From Hawksworthiomyces lignivorus (taxonomy: Eukaryota > Ascomycota > Sordariomycetes > Ophiostomatales > Ophiostomataceae), in assembly GCA_002917075.1 (NCBI GenBank), contig NTMA01000008.1, positions 310,001 to 374,000 of the forward strand: a stretch of DNA of 64,000 nucleotides, written 5' to 3'. The position numbers and the translations under genes are program-made. Positions 44,961 through 56,139 of the stretch are shown in pieces. The notes under the pieces are model-generated. The model was not told the origin of the DNA and ran no database searches. It saw only the letters and a program-made list of their open reading frames with translations. Within the stretch, counting starts at the first letter, position 1; each line of letters opens with the position of its first letter.

Positions 44961-46361
44961 ATGATGTCGTCCCGAGCTTCCAGCGAAGACCCTACGAAGG
45001 TCGAACTACTTAAAGATGCACTCTACCAAGCAGTTGTCGAGAATGGCAGCGAGAGCCAGCTGTGGAACCAGAAGGAGCTGCTGGATTTGGACATCATCCC
45101 AGAGCAGAACCTGGTTCTGCTCATGAAGGTCGTGCAGGGACTATGTCAAGACTTCATGTTCAAGGCCATGAATGACAGCCGGTTCGGGCTGTGTTGGCGG
45201 TGGCGGTCAGCCGAGGATGCGCATAAGTAGGTCTAGCCACGAAGATTCCCTTTTTTTATTACTTCTAACCCTGCGGAGTTGTTGCAGCATGCTGACTTCC
45301 TGCCTGCTCTCGCGGGCTGGCCTGACAGATACCGGACCCTGAACCAAGATCAGAGCATGGTGTATGAGCTCATCGACGATGCCGGGGCCGACGGCATCTG
45401 GGCGCGCAATCTCAAGCTGCGGCTGAACATGCACGAGTCAGTACTGCGCAGCTGCCTCAAGCACCTGGAGGGCCGCGGGTACATCCGCGACATGAAGAGC
45501 GTGGAGAACATCGGCAAGAAGATGTACATCAAGGCGACCCTGCGGCCGTCGGATCGCGCCACGGGCGGGCCCTGGTACACGGACGGCGAGCTGGACGAGG
45601 GTTTCATCCGCACGATCCAGGAGATCGTGTTCACAACGATCCGCAACAAGAGCACGTACCTGGGACGGGCAAAGAGTGCCGTGCCGGCCACGGGAGCAGG
45701 AGCAGGAGCAGGAGCAGGAGCGTCTGGGCCGGTGACAAAACAGCCCAAGAAGGGCGCCATCCGAGGCGGCCCGGACGGCGACCAGCCTGCGACCCGGGGA
45801 CGAAAGCGCGGCGCCGACGCGCTGTCGACAGACGACCCGCGCCCCAACGGCCGGCACCACCACCACGGCCACCACCGGCGCCGTGTCAACCTGCCCATGC
45901 CCGCCGGCTACACCGAGTACCCGACAGTGCGCCAGGTGGCCGAGTTCATCGAGAAGTCGGGCATCGCCAACAATACCACGCTCGGCGAGCTCGACATCCA
46001 GCAGCAGGTCGACGTGCTGGTCTACGACGGCCTGCTGGAGCCCGTGCGCCTACCCGGCATGCGCGAGACGCGCTACCGCACGCCCAACGCCGTGCGGCTG
46101 CCGGTCGAGGGACCCGACGGCGCCAGCGGCCTCGTGGGCGCCGCCGACGACGAGCGTACCGTGCCCATGGGCGGTGAGCCGCTCAGCAACGGCTTCACCG
46201 AATCGCCGTGCGGGCTGTGCCCCGTGTTCGACCTGTGCGAGGACGGCGGGCCCGTCAGCCCGGCCAACTGCGTCTACTTCAACCGGTGGCTGGGGCTGGA
46301 GGACCTGTCAGGGGAGGCAGCTGTGGCAGGGGCTGGGCAAGTCGAGGTGGAAGACTTGTGA
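44961..46361 (+). CDS. RPC34: RNA polymerase III subunit RPC34 (RPC6)
   Basis: Subunit of the Pol III RPC82/34/31 initiation subcomplex, nuclear. Two exons (44961-45226 and 45329-46361) give 432 residues. ATG 44961 is followed by a second ATG. Winged-helix parts: LLKDALYQAVVENGS with QKELLDLDIIPEQNLV, then SMVYELIDDAGADGIWARNL and LKHLEGRGYIRDMKSV, typical of RPC34/hRPC39. Between these and the last domain is a low-complexity insert with GAGAGAGA (coded by GGAGCA repeats near 45700) and a His-rich basic stretch (HHHHGHH). The C-terminal CGLCPVFDLCEDGG and NCVYFNRWL carry four Cys, matching the known Fe-S site of the human homologue. Intron 45227-45328 is set by the join AHK/YRTLNQDQ. Confidence 0.93.
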
Positions 46362-46826
46362 GCGAAGGTGCGCGGAAGAGAGGAGGGAAGGCGCGAGAAG
46401 GTGCTGAGAGATGTGGAATATGAACATCTCGAAACGGAAAGAGCATATGCGGTTGGCGGAAGCCTTTGGAAGGAATGTTTAGGTGCATAGCATTGACAAT
46501 GGCGTTGGATATTCCTTTTTTATTGCTACAAGTTTTTACTTGATATCACAGCACTGGGTCTGTAAATACTGGTTCTCATAGGATGAGCTTCGCCAAATGT
46601 GGGCGGAAAGCCCCGAAGCTCTTGTTAATTGGCGAAGTATGGTTCACTTCTCGTTATACTAATCCTGATGCTGCAATGCCTGCGGCACTTTACATGTCTC
46701 TCTCTTAATTTTTTTTTGACGTTGTCACGAAAACAAACTATTTCCCTGTCGAGCACCGGCGACGAATTTTCATTCCCTAACAATGCAATGTTTAATATAG
46801 CTGGACACTCCCCGAGACCCGATAAT
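46362..46826. other. Convergent 3' region
   Basis: Between the RPC34 and cyclophilin stops. No gene was seen. Confidence 0.6.
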
Positions 46827-47934
46827 TTACAGCACACCCGAAGCCACAATAGTGGGCCGCTTAGGGTAGCTGATCTTGCCGCTAGAGGAGCCGGCGGCCT
46901 CAATAGACTTGACGACGTGCATAGACTCGGGGCCGACGACCTCGCCGAAGACGACGTGGCGACCATCCAGCCAAGAAGTAACGACAGTGGTGATGAAGAA
47001 CTGGGAGCCGTTGCTATTATCCCGCGTAGCGGGAAGAGTCAGCAATAATCAAAGGAATGTGGGAGAACGAAGCAAGCCGCCTGATCTTGAAGTAATGCAC
47101 AGAGCGATTGCCGATGCATGCTGGTTGACGACTTACGTGTTAGGGCCAGCGTTGGCCATGGACAGCAGACCGGGCTTGCTGTGCTTCAGCTTGAAGTTCT
47201 CGTCGGGGAACTTCTCGCCATAGATGGAGACACCGCCAGTGCCGTTGCCACGGGTGAAGTCACCACCCTGGAGCATGAAGTCGGGGATGACACGGTGGAA
47301 GGAAGAGCCGGCGTAGCCCTTCTCGCCATCGGGGGCGTTCATGGAGCGCTGGGCGAGCTCACGGAAGTTGCGGGTCGTCTTGGGAACAACGTCGTCGTAG
47401 AGCTTGAACTCGATGCGGCCCTTCTGCTCTGCAAGGGGAGAAGAAAAACAGTTCAGCTGAGGAGCAGACATGAAAAAAGGTAGAGAGGTAGCAGAGAAGG
47501 GAAGCTAGCTGATCTGGGCAAACGCAGCTGCTTTCATGGGACACTTACCAGCAACCTCCTTAGTCGGGCGGTTGTTGGCGTCAAGGACGGGGCCCTGCCA
47601 CTCCATATCAAAGTAGCTGTGCACGTCAATTGAGATGAATCATTTGGATAACAGCTTTACGTGAGACATCTGAGGTTGGGGTTGGAGGGTTCTATCTGAC
47701 TTACACGTTCGACATATTGACGGTTGATGATGAAAAAAATACACGAGTGTGATTGTTGAACGATGATTTCAGAAACGAAGACACTGGAGGTGAAGCTCGA
47801 GCAAGAGAAGGAGAAGAAGTAAGGAAAGGAGAGCGAGAAAAGTTGGACAAGCACCGCGGGGCAGGCCCCAAACAAATAGGTCCCTGGCGGGGTAGGAGGG
47901 GTCGGAGGAAGCTGGTTGCCAGTGGGCCCTTCAT
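46827..47934 (-). CDS. Cyclophilin (peptidyl-prolyl isomerase), two possible starts
   Basis: Cyclosporin-type prolyl isomerase. Exons 47705-47934, 47549-47616, 47137-47428 and 46827-47013. From ATG 47715 (MSNVYFDMEW) the product is a 185-residue cytosolic cyclophilin with [34 protein letters not shown] and [12 protein letters not shown]. The same frame is open upstream to ATG 47934, adding 73 residues. This stretch has many Arg, Ser and Phe, few acidic residues, and ends VFFSSSTVN just before MSNV, as in a mitochondrial presequence. One gene giving mitochondrial and cytosolic cyclophilin is established in Neurospora crassa. The enzyme call is firm; dual use of starts here is inference. Confidence 0.92.
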
Positions 47935-49978
47935 TGTGTTCGATGAGCGTGAATTGCGAGGAATGGGGGGGGCTTTGCTTTGTTTGAAGGGGGGCCGGTT
48001 GGCACGAAGTATATTGCGTTTGCGTTTCGTGAGCAGCAAGCAAGAATAATACGGACGACTCGCCCTGCAAAAAGGAAATCTCTGCTACCCCACCAACGCG
48101 GTTAGCCAAACACAGTCGATTCTGGAAACGCCGGGTTGCCCACCAACCAACGGCTTTGCCTTAGAGCGCCCCCTCCCTTCATTCTCTGCCTCCCTCCCTC
48201 CGCCCTCCTGCACCGCTTCCTTCGTCATCCTCTGAAGAATGGAACGATCGAGCGAAATCGAACGAATAGTGTCAGGCCCTCTAGCATGCATGCGTGTTTT
48301 TGATTTCTCCTCGTCTTGCTTTAGCACCTGCCCCTCTCCTGCTGCCCCGCTTGGACCTCCCTAAGCAACTGCGTCTATCTCCCGTCGACTTGACTGGGAG
48401 AATGGATCCGGCCTGCTGCATGGTCCAGGAGAACAGGAGACAAGAAAAATAGAGGACACATTTGTACAATAGACTGGGCATTTGCATAGAAAGTGACATA
48501 TACCAAAACCGAAAAGCAGGGAAGTAAGAAAACGAGGCGGTGCTGGAAGCACACCATTGATCCAAGATTTCCTCTTCCTCGTTCATGGTAAGCATGGCTC
48601 CATATTTGCCCACTTGGCGAAGAGTCCAACAAGGAGCAGCAACTACTGTCCTTCCCTGGCCCTTTTTATATTCTTATTTTTAATTTTTAATTTTTTTTTT
48701 CCCCCTTCTCTTACTACTTTGATTTCATGGGGAGAACAAAGGGGAGGAAGATGCAAAAGGCCTTGATAAAGAACCTGGATTGCCCTAAGGACGTAATGGC
48801 TCAACAATGTTCTTCGCCGGTACTTGGTGGGCGGGGTCACCCGGCACGGAAGGAAATGGATGAAGTGAACAAGGGTGGGCGGAACCAAGGCCAGAGATAC
48901 ATAGAAAGGGGAGGACCGGTGGGGGGAGATTGCAGAAAAGAGGCAAGCCATGAAAAAGAGGAGAAGACGGCAAACACAAGATACAGAGCAGAGCCATACA
49001 CAGCTTGTGTGGCCTCGTCGTAAGAGCTCTCAATTTGGTCGTTGCTGGTCCTTCGTAAGGCTGAGACAGAGAGAGAGCTTTCTCATTCCCTTTCCAATGA
49101 GAGAGGGACGGACAGACGGCACGAAAGAGCAAAGTGATAGCTCAGAGAGAGCTTGGAGGGAGCTCTTTTCTCAGCACGAAGCTGCGAGAGCTCTCAGGAC
49201 GACACTGGCTGGAGCGACAGAATAGCAGACAAGTAGAATCACCTGATACGTACCTGGTACGAGAAAACTATAATAATGTTTCCTTGTAATCCGTGCGAAT
49301 GGACGTGAAATTGGGAGCAATTGGGACTTCTTGCGAGGAACAATCCGGCGAGAGCTCGAAGAAGCTTTTTTATTTTTGCCGACCGTTTTCTCAGCTATTT
49401 TCGGCTGCTGTGATGCAGTGGCCCAGCCCACAATTTTCCAGTTGAGTAATCAGTGCCTCAGGCGACAAGGCCTGGAACAACCAGTTTCAAGCTAATATCC
49501 TAACCGCAGAACCAACACAATGCGCGCTCCAGATAACTACATACAACAGAGTCTTCACTATTCATGATCCGGGTTTAAAAAAAGCCGAATAAAAGCTATT
49601 AATACCAATTGGACAAATCCTCAATGGTCGTTTTCATTCTCTCCCTTTGATCGGCCACTGATCTGACTCGCGTTTCTTCGAATCCACGTGATGTCACATG
49701 ACTACCAATGGAATGACTAAGCTCCACCATGATCCGGAGAGCAGCTGGTAACTGGGCCTGGCAGGGGACATCCATCGTGGCCCAGCTGGCCCTTTTCTCC
49801 AATTCCCCATCAACTTCGACTCCTCTACTCCATTGTCCATTCGTGTTGCTGCAGTCATTGTCGATCTCGACGATTGCATTTTTGGACGAGAGGTGGAATT
49901 GGACATATTTCTTCTCTCTCATTGCCTTTAACGAAAGCCACCTTCTGCTTCCCACCTGATTCCCTAGCGTCCGCAGCC
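47935..49978. other. 2.0-kb intergenic, divergent promoters
   Basis: Between the cyclophilin and ENTH gene starts. Has a T-rich tract at 48677-48710 and a GAGCTC-rich stretch near 49140-49200, including a small TTTCTCATT...AATGAGAGA inverted repeat near 49079. No gene was seen. Confidence 0.5.
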
Positions 49979-51863
49979 ATGGATTTTAACAGTCTCAAAG
50001 ACTCCGTCGCCAACCTGACCTTGTACGACCTCAAGGCCGGCGTGCGGAAAGTACAAAATGGTAGGACAATGTTTCAAAATCTGAGGCTTGCCGTGCTGTG
50101 CTGACAAAGGACCAGCTGTCATGAACTACACCGAGATGGAGGCCAAGGTCCGCGAGGCCACCAACAACGAGCCATGGGGCGCCTCGTCCACTCTCATGCA
50201 GGAGATTGCCAACGGGACGTTCAACTAGTGAGCAGATTCCAATCCCTAAACGTGTCGCCGGTTCATCGCTCTTCCTTGTCCATCTCCTAACACCGAAACC
50301 CCTCCTCGCAGCCAGACCCTCAACGAGATCATGCCAATGATCTACCGCCGCTTCACCGAGAAGTCCGCCGAGGAGTGGCGCCAGATTTACAAGTCTCTGC
50401 AGCTGCTCGAGTTTCTGGTCAAGCACGGCTCCGAGCGCGTCGTCGACGACGCCCGCTCCCACCTGACGCTGCTGAAGATGCTGCGCCAGTTCCACTACAT
50501 CGACCAGAACGGCAAAGATCAGGGCATCAACGTGCGCAACCGCGCCAAAGAGCTGGCCGAGCTGCTGGGCGATATTGACCGCATCCGCTCCGAGCGGAAA
50601 AAGGCCCGTGCCAACAAGGGCAAGTTCACCGGCGTGGGCAACACCGTGAGCGGTGGCAGCCGCTTCGGCGGCTTCGGCAGCGACAGCGCCTCTTATGGCG
50701 GAGGCGGCGGCGGTTCTTCAGGTTCTTACGGCGGCTATTCTGGCGGTGTCTACGGCGATGGTGGTGGGTTCGGCGGCCAGAGCGACTACAGCGAGGCCGG
50801 CGGCGCATCTGCATCGGGTGGCAGCCGAGCCGAGCGGTTCGAGGAGTACGACGAGTACGACGAAGGCGAGCAGCGGCCCGGCGCGTCCCGGACGCAGACC
50901 GCCAGCAGCGGCGGCAGCTCCTCTGCCCGCCCTGGCGTGCGGCGGACGACCGGCGGCAGCACGCCCTCCAAGCGTCCAGCCGCAGATACGACACCGAAGA
51001 AGAAGGCGCCAGAGGTCGACCTGTTCTCCTTTGACGAGCCGGCTCCGGCAGCCGCTCCGGCCCCCACCGCGACCGCCGCTGCCGCCGCCGCTGACGACGA
51101 CGACTTTGACGACTTCCAGTCTGCCGCGCCTGCCTCCGCCCCCGCTGCCGCCACCGCGGCCTCTTCGCTCGCCGGCCTCTCCCTCGCCAGCCAGCCCCTC
51201 ACCACATCCCACGCGGGCGGCGCCCAGTTCGCCGCGCCCCAGCCGGTGTCGGCGCCGCAGCAGATCAGCCTGACTGACATGGTGGGCATCTCGTCCATCT
51301 CGCCGCCGCCCGCCCAGTCGACGCCGCTCGGCGGCAGCGGAGCCCCCAACTACTCCGCCTTCCACGCGCCGCCGCTGGCGGCGGCGGCGGCATCGCAGCC
51401 GCCCAAGCCGGCCGCCAGCGCCTACCAGCCCGCGCAGCCCAACTACTACCAGTCCGTGCAGGTGACGCCCATGTCGCCGCAGGGCTCCGTCTTCCAGCAG
51501 CAGCAGCAGCAGAAGCCGGCGGGCTCGACTTCCGTCTTTCCCCAGGCGCAGCGGCAGCCCTCCAGCACCGCCGGCGCCGGCATGGCTGCGCTGCGGCCGG
51601 TCCTGGGATCGAACACGTCGTCCTCGTCGGCCGGCGGCGGTGGCGGTGGCGGCGACGCCTTCGGCTCGCTGTGGTCGCAGGCCAGCACCGGCATCAAGAA
51701 GGCGCCGACCAACGCCGGGCGGGGTCCCTCGATGGGCCAGCTGGCCCAGGAGAAGAGCCAGGCCGCCATCTGGGGCGCGCCGGCGGCGGCTGCCCCGTCC
51801 TCGTCAGCAGCGGCCCAGCCGGCTTCATCAAGCGGCAACGGTCTGGATGACCTGTTGGGATAA
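49979..51863 (+). CDS. ENT3: ENTH-domain clathrin adaptor, Ent3/epsinR type
   Basis: Adaptor for clathrin transport between Golgi and endosomes. Three exons, 49979-50060, 50116-50227 and 50312-51863, 581 residues. The ENTH domain fills the first 150 or so residues: MDFNSLKDSVANLTLYDLK, NYTEMEAKVREATNNEPWGA (hallmark), RRFTEKSAEEWRQIYKSLQL, KHGSERVVDD and DQGINVRNRAKEL. The NYTEMEAKVREATNNEPWGAS block and the RSERKKAR end match yeast Ent3/epsinR rather than Ent1/2. The rest is disordered: Gly/Ser-rich, then PEVDLFSFDEP and DDDFDDFQSA (adaptor-binding style motifs), Pro/Gln/Ala-rich, ending SSGNGLDDLLG. Long antisense frames here come from GC bias. Confidence 0.94.
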
Positions 51864-54171
51864 GCAGGAGAAGGGGGGAGAAGAGGTGGCCGGGGTGAGG
51901 GGGCACTGAGATGGGTATAGTAGCACAAGTCTCAGCACTCTTTGTCGTTGTTTTTCTCGCCTTTGTCACGTTTTCTTTTGGATTAGTTATTTTTGTTTCC
52001 AATGGCGCTCGCTCTATCTATACATTATGCTCTATGTGTTTTTTTTTTCTCCTTTCATTTTATCCCGCTTGCAATAACCAGCGTCATCACTCGTTCCTCT
52101 TTTCGCATCATAGGAACCCTTCCCGGCTGATGGCTGTGTCGTTCTGATGCTCGAGCCGTTCTCGACCTCTGCACTGCCACTTGCCTTTGGCCATCTTTAG
52201 CTTTCCCTTTCGTTTTCTGTTTTTACGTAGGGCCATAGACAAAACAAAAGGAAATGAAAGGAAAGAAATTCATGTCTAAATGATCGCCAACGTGCATTGA
52301 AGCTATGAGAATACTGGTCCATCGCAGTGTCTTTTGCACCGCCGCGGCCTCTACAGGTTAGACCTGCAGCACATCTCACTAGCATTTGTAATAGACACGC
52401 TGTGTCTTTTGTGGCGCAGGCTCGCATTCTTCATCCGGTCTCGAGCAAACACGCAGAGAACACGAGCTTTCGGGCTTCACAGCCATGCGACAATCACTCT
52501 ATCGAAGACGACATCTCATGTTTTAGGTTCGTGCACTTTGTCTTTGTGTCCAATCGGGTGGCATCCCAACATAGCACGCTGGGAATATGTTGCGGCGGTG
52601 GCTCCGAAAGGTGGACTGGCTTGGCTTCGTAGTAAGATCGGCCGTCTTGAGCAGGCCAGCTTTGAAACAGCAGAGTTTACGACGGTAGACAAAGATAGCA
52701 AGATAGACAGAGAACAGATACTGTGCACAAAGGAGAGAGCAGAAATCCACTTTTTTTCAACGGCTGGCGGTTGGGAGCTGTAGCTGCTAGTTATCCTTAG
52801 GTTGTCGGGCGCGTTTTCTGCAACGAAGCTTGGAGATTCGCTGCGAATTCGATGCTTGCAGCGGCAGCCGTACCAATGCCAAGGTCGACTCTGATGTTAC
52901 TAGCTAGCTCTGCCACGATGCCTGTACCTGCACCGCGGCAATCGTACTAGGCGATTATGGTCGCCCCATCGTGGTTTTGTCGCCAGTGGGGGCCAGCCAA
53001 GCGCTTGCTTAGGCGACAAATGAACAGGGAAGAAGCCGACGCAGAGAGGCGAAGACACCAAAAAAGGAAAGGAAGGAAAATAAAGAAAAAAAAGCGTCTT
53101 TAAAAAGAAACAAATCAGAGTGGAGCTTGTACAAAACATGTGCATTTGGTGGCATACACGATGTATGCAGTGCATGGGCATCTTCAAAATAAGGTCCACG
53201 AAAATCCTTGAGAGCTCTCACTTTCAAACGACCTGATATGCCTGCTCGTCCAATCGTAGGGTCCGCGCCAAAGAGAGCTCCAGGTAGATTAGCACAGGGA
53301 GGTCGTCTAGCTGCAGGCGCACGTCAGAGACTGCCGGGTCGACAGGGGTCCCGATTGGTGCCTGCAGGGTTCAGCGCGGGTTTGGAAGCTGACAAGGGAA
53401 GGCTGATGGTGGGCTTCCCGAGCGGGCGGCACACATTAACGCGACTTTCGACATCTTGATGTAGCTCTTCTCTACGATGGGAAAACTGAAAAGATATGCA
53501 TATAGCTGGATCCTTTGCACTGTTGTATCAAGGGCCTTGTTCTGGAACCTCAACGCCACCCAAAATTGGAAACACCCTTTCCATGGCGGCGGCAAAACAG
53601 CAGAAAAAGCAAAGAGTAGTCTGCACCGTAGGCCAAACAATCCCATGTTGCCTGATTTAGAACAGAGAAAAGAAAGAACATCATGGAGGCTGGTGAAGAT
53701 GAATGATGAGTGAAAGCCAAACTCCTCGATACTTAAACGGCATGAACTCGCCGTCAGGTCTGCTTTTCTTGAGAGCTTTTGAAAACCAGAGATCAACAAG
53801 GAGAAATAAATAAAAGTCGAGGAGGTGGTCTTCGATTATATCTGGCATTTTCTTTTTCTTCTTCAATAGCTTCACTTTCGTTATTTACTCTTTGAAAATT
53901 TCCATCTTGTTTCTTTTTGTCATTTTTCTTCTCTAGTCTTGTGATCGCCTTCGTTTCCTCTCCTCTATCTGCAGCTCACAAGCGATCATTCCCTACTAAA
54001 TCTTCTCTTTCCTTTTTCTTTATCTTTCTTTGCGTTCAACTAGCTGCTCTGGAAGCAGCTCACCAGGTCCCGCATATTTTACTTGACTCTCATTTTTCTG
54101 CTCACATCCCCAATTTCCATCTTTGCAATCCTACTCGAATCCCAATTTCTCATCATCACCTCTTCTTAACA
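51864..54171. other. 2.3-kb intergenic, no gene seen
   Basis: 3' part of the ENTH gene and the promoter/leader of the membrane-protein gene, which is T/C-rich from 53830 to 54170. Frames up to 192 codons extend from the leader of the next gene or have no features. No RNA gene was recognised. Confidence 0.5.
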
Positions 54172-54946
54172 ATGGGCTTCCGCGATCACGGCTACTATGG
54201 CTACGCCTTCATCGGCGCTCGCCCCTTCCAGATAATCAGCCTTATTTCTGTCATTGGTATGGTTGGCCACTTTGTCAGTTTGGATGCGTATGCCCACATT
54301 GCTGCCCCCAGCCAGCTCGTGGGCACGCTTGTCATTGTATGTCCTCTTAATTATTGTTTTGTGACTTATTCATTTTGTTCTGAAACTTTCAATTTTGCTA
54401 ACTGCACAGTCCTGCCTGGCCCTCTTGTGGTCTCTCCTCTCTTTCACCGCGTACGACGACACGCACTTCCCCTACTATGCCACGAGTGCAGTTGACCTGC
54501 TCTTCATGATCCCTTTTATCGTCGTGGCTGGCGTCTTTGGAGGGCCCCTGTCAATGACGTCCTGCTCTGCCCTTCCAATAGCCTCTAAGGCCAACGAAGG
54601 AGCGCTTCTCGCCCTCCAGATCAGCGGCAATGCTAACACCACTATCAACACCAAGCCATCCGACTTCATCATCCTAGTGGGCGACAACCAAACCACGTGC
54701 TACACAATCATGGCCGTCTGGGGTCTCGTTATTGCGCTCTGCGTCCTCTTCGCCATTAGCGGCTTCTCCACAGGTCTGCTCTTCCTCGGCAACCGGCGCG
54801 CCGCCGCCGCAGCGCGCGGTCCAAGCGGGCCCAACGAGTCGGAGATCGAGATGGCCTCCTCGTATCCGATGCCAGGAAAGGCCATCTCAGATGCCGGGAG
54901 CATCCATGGTGGTCAAATGCCGCCATACCCCCCGTCGACCCAATAG
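54172..54946 (+). CDS. Four-span membrane protein of unknown role
   Basis: Two exons (54172-54336 and 54410-54946), 233 residues to the TAG. Starts MGFRDHGYYGYAFIGARPFQ. Four hydrophobic spans: about 20-40 (IISLISVIGMVGHFVSL), 48-70 (QLVGTLVISCLALLWSLLSF), 83-105 (VDLLFMIPFIVVAGVFG) and near 160-180 (MAVWGLVIALCVLFAISGFS). A loop between spans 3 and 4 has paired Cys and NxT sites, so it is likely extracellular or lumenal. The tail is short and basic, then acidic. The layout resembles MARVEL-like fungal membrane proteins. The same frame stays open beyond the TAG, see the next entry. Confidence 0.82.
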
Positions 54947-55789
54947 GGGCGCGAGGCATCACGACAGATTCCCAGGAAGCAGATTCTGCCCAGAATCCAA
55001 ACAGTTGCATTCAATAAGAGGATTGACGATGGTGGTGATGACGACGACGGCACCGAAGCCGGCCAAGACGATGACGAGTTGACCACCCCTCTCTCACCGC
55101 CGCCACAGACTCATCAGACCAAAATAGGGCCTGCCGCTACCGGGGTCAGCTCGACGCTCGACTCCCTAGCTGGCAGCAGGTATCCGCCAATGCCGATAGG
55201 CCGTGTTGCAGGTGACGCTGTGGGCGGCGCTGGCGACATCGCCCGGAAAGGCACCATCAAAATCCTCTTTTCGCCAAATATTTCATCATCTTCTGCGACT
55301 GCAACTGCAACTGCGACCACAATCATCTCTCCCGGGCAATCTGACGTGATGCCACAAGCTGGCAATGAAAATCCGCAATCATCCTCATTAACACGATCGC
55401 TAACTGATAAGTTCAACCCTGCTCCTATCATTACACAAAACCCTGTTGGCTCGCTGCCACCGTCGGGAAGGAAAGGCGAGAGTCGGTTTCGCGAGGTGCG
55501 AGAGTCTATGTGGCCTAGGCCATATGGATCTGACCTGCAGCAACCACATCTTCCTTATCCCGACTGTCCACAGGACAATGGTTTAGACGCTTCACCCATT
55601 CTGTCGCCTATTCTGCCACCACCCATTCCAAATGAGAAGCCATCTAAGAATCGGCGCAAGACGATCTTCGAGCGCATTGAAGGGTGGTGGGATCTGGGCC
55701 TTTTGCGCGGTGGCACCATCCGCGGCCGCGCAGGACCACATGGACGGGTGGGTGCGCATGCCACCGAACACACAGTCTCGTTTGTCTAA
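54947..55789 (+). CDS. 280-codon open frame following the membrane protein's TAG
   Basis: The frame of the membrane protein, read past TAG 54944-54946 (CAA TAG GGG), is open for 280 codons to the stop at 55787-55789. It encodes an acidic linker (RIDDGGDDDDGTEAGQDDDE), a Pro/Ser/Thr-rich disordered part, and a basic-aromatic C-terminal motif KNRRKTIFERIEGWWDLGLL. The first ATG is at 55190. Options: a cytoplasmic tail joined by an unrecognised intron (for example a weak GTATCC donor near 54861 to CCCAG at 54975, which keeps phase), stop-codon readthrough, a recent nonsense change in a longer gene, or a separate gene. The composition looks coding; the expressed form is unknown. Confidence 0.45.
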   Translation, partial: GREASRQIPRKQILPRIQTVAFNKRIDDGGDDDDGTEAGQDDDELTTPLSPPPQTHQTKIGPAATGVSSTLDSLAGSRYPPMPIGRVAGDAVGGAGDIARKGTIKILFSPNISSSSATATATATTIISPGQSDVMPQAGNENPQSSSLTRSLTDKFNPAPIITQNPVGSLPPSGRKGESRFREVRESMWPRPYGSDLQQPHLPYPDCPQDNGLDASPILSPILPPPIPNEKPSKNRRKTIFERIEGWWDLGLLRGGTIRGRAGPHGRVGAHATEHTVSFV

Positions 55790-56139
55790 TAACCAAAAAG
55801 AAATGCCACTGTGATGACTTGACCATTGTGGTTGTTGGTGGACTGAGAAAGATTTTGAAATTAGTCTCTTTTCCTTTTGTCTTATTTTCTTTTGTTGGGT
55901 TGTCGTTTGGCAAATTAATGAATAGATGGCGTCCCAAAATTGGTGATATGCTGGTAAGGACCAGTCCAAGGATCAATGGTTGGCAAGGTAATATCTGGGT
56001 CTCAAGATTGGAAATAAGACCCTAAAAACAAGATCTGTTAGTTAACGGCAAGATATATAAAATAATAATAAAAAAAATCAACCAGCATTATTGCGTATCA
56101 GATCTGCAAAAGAGGGAGCCAGAGACCTACACTCCTTAT
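55790..56139. other. Convergent 3' region
   Basis: AT-rich region between plus-strand and minus-strand stops. No gene was seen. Confidence 0.6.

Noticed and set aside
50653..51365. Several long frames on both strands across the ENTH protein tail
   Set aside because: Low-complexity GC-rich coding tail opens all frames; no independent evidence.
53371..53799. 142-codon minus-strand frame before the membrane-protein gene
   Set aside because: Composition unlike a protein family I know; no signal, motif or partner.
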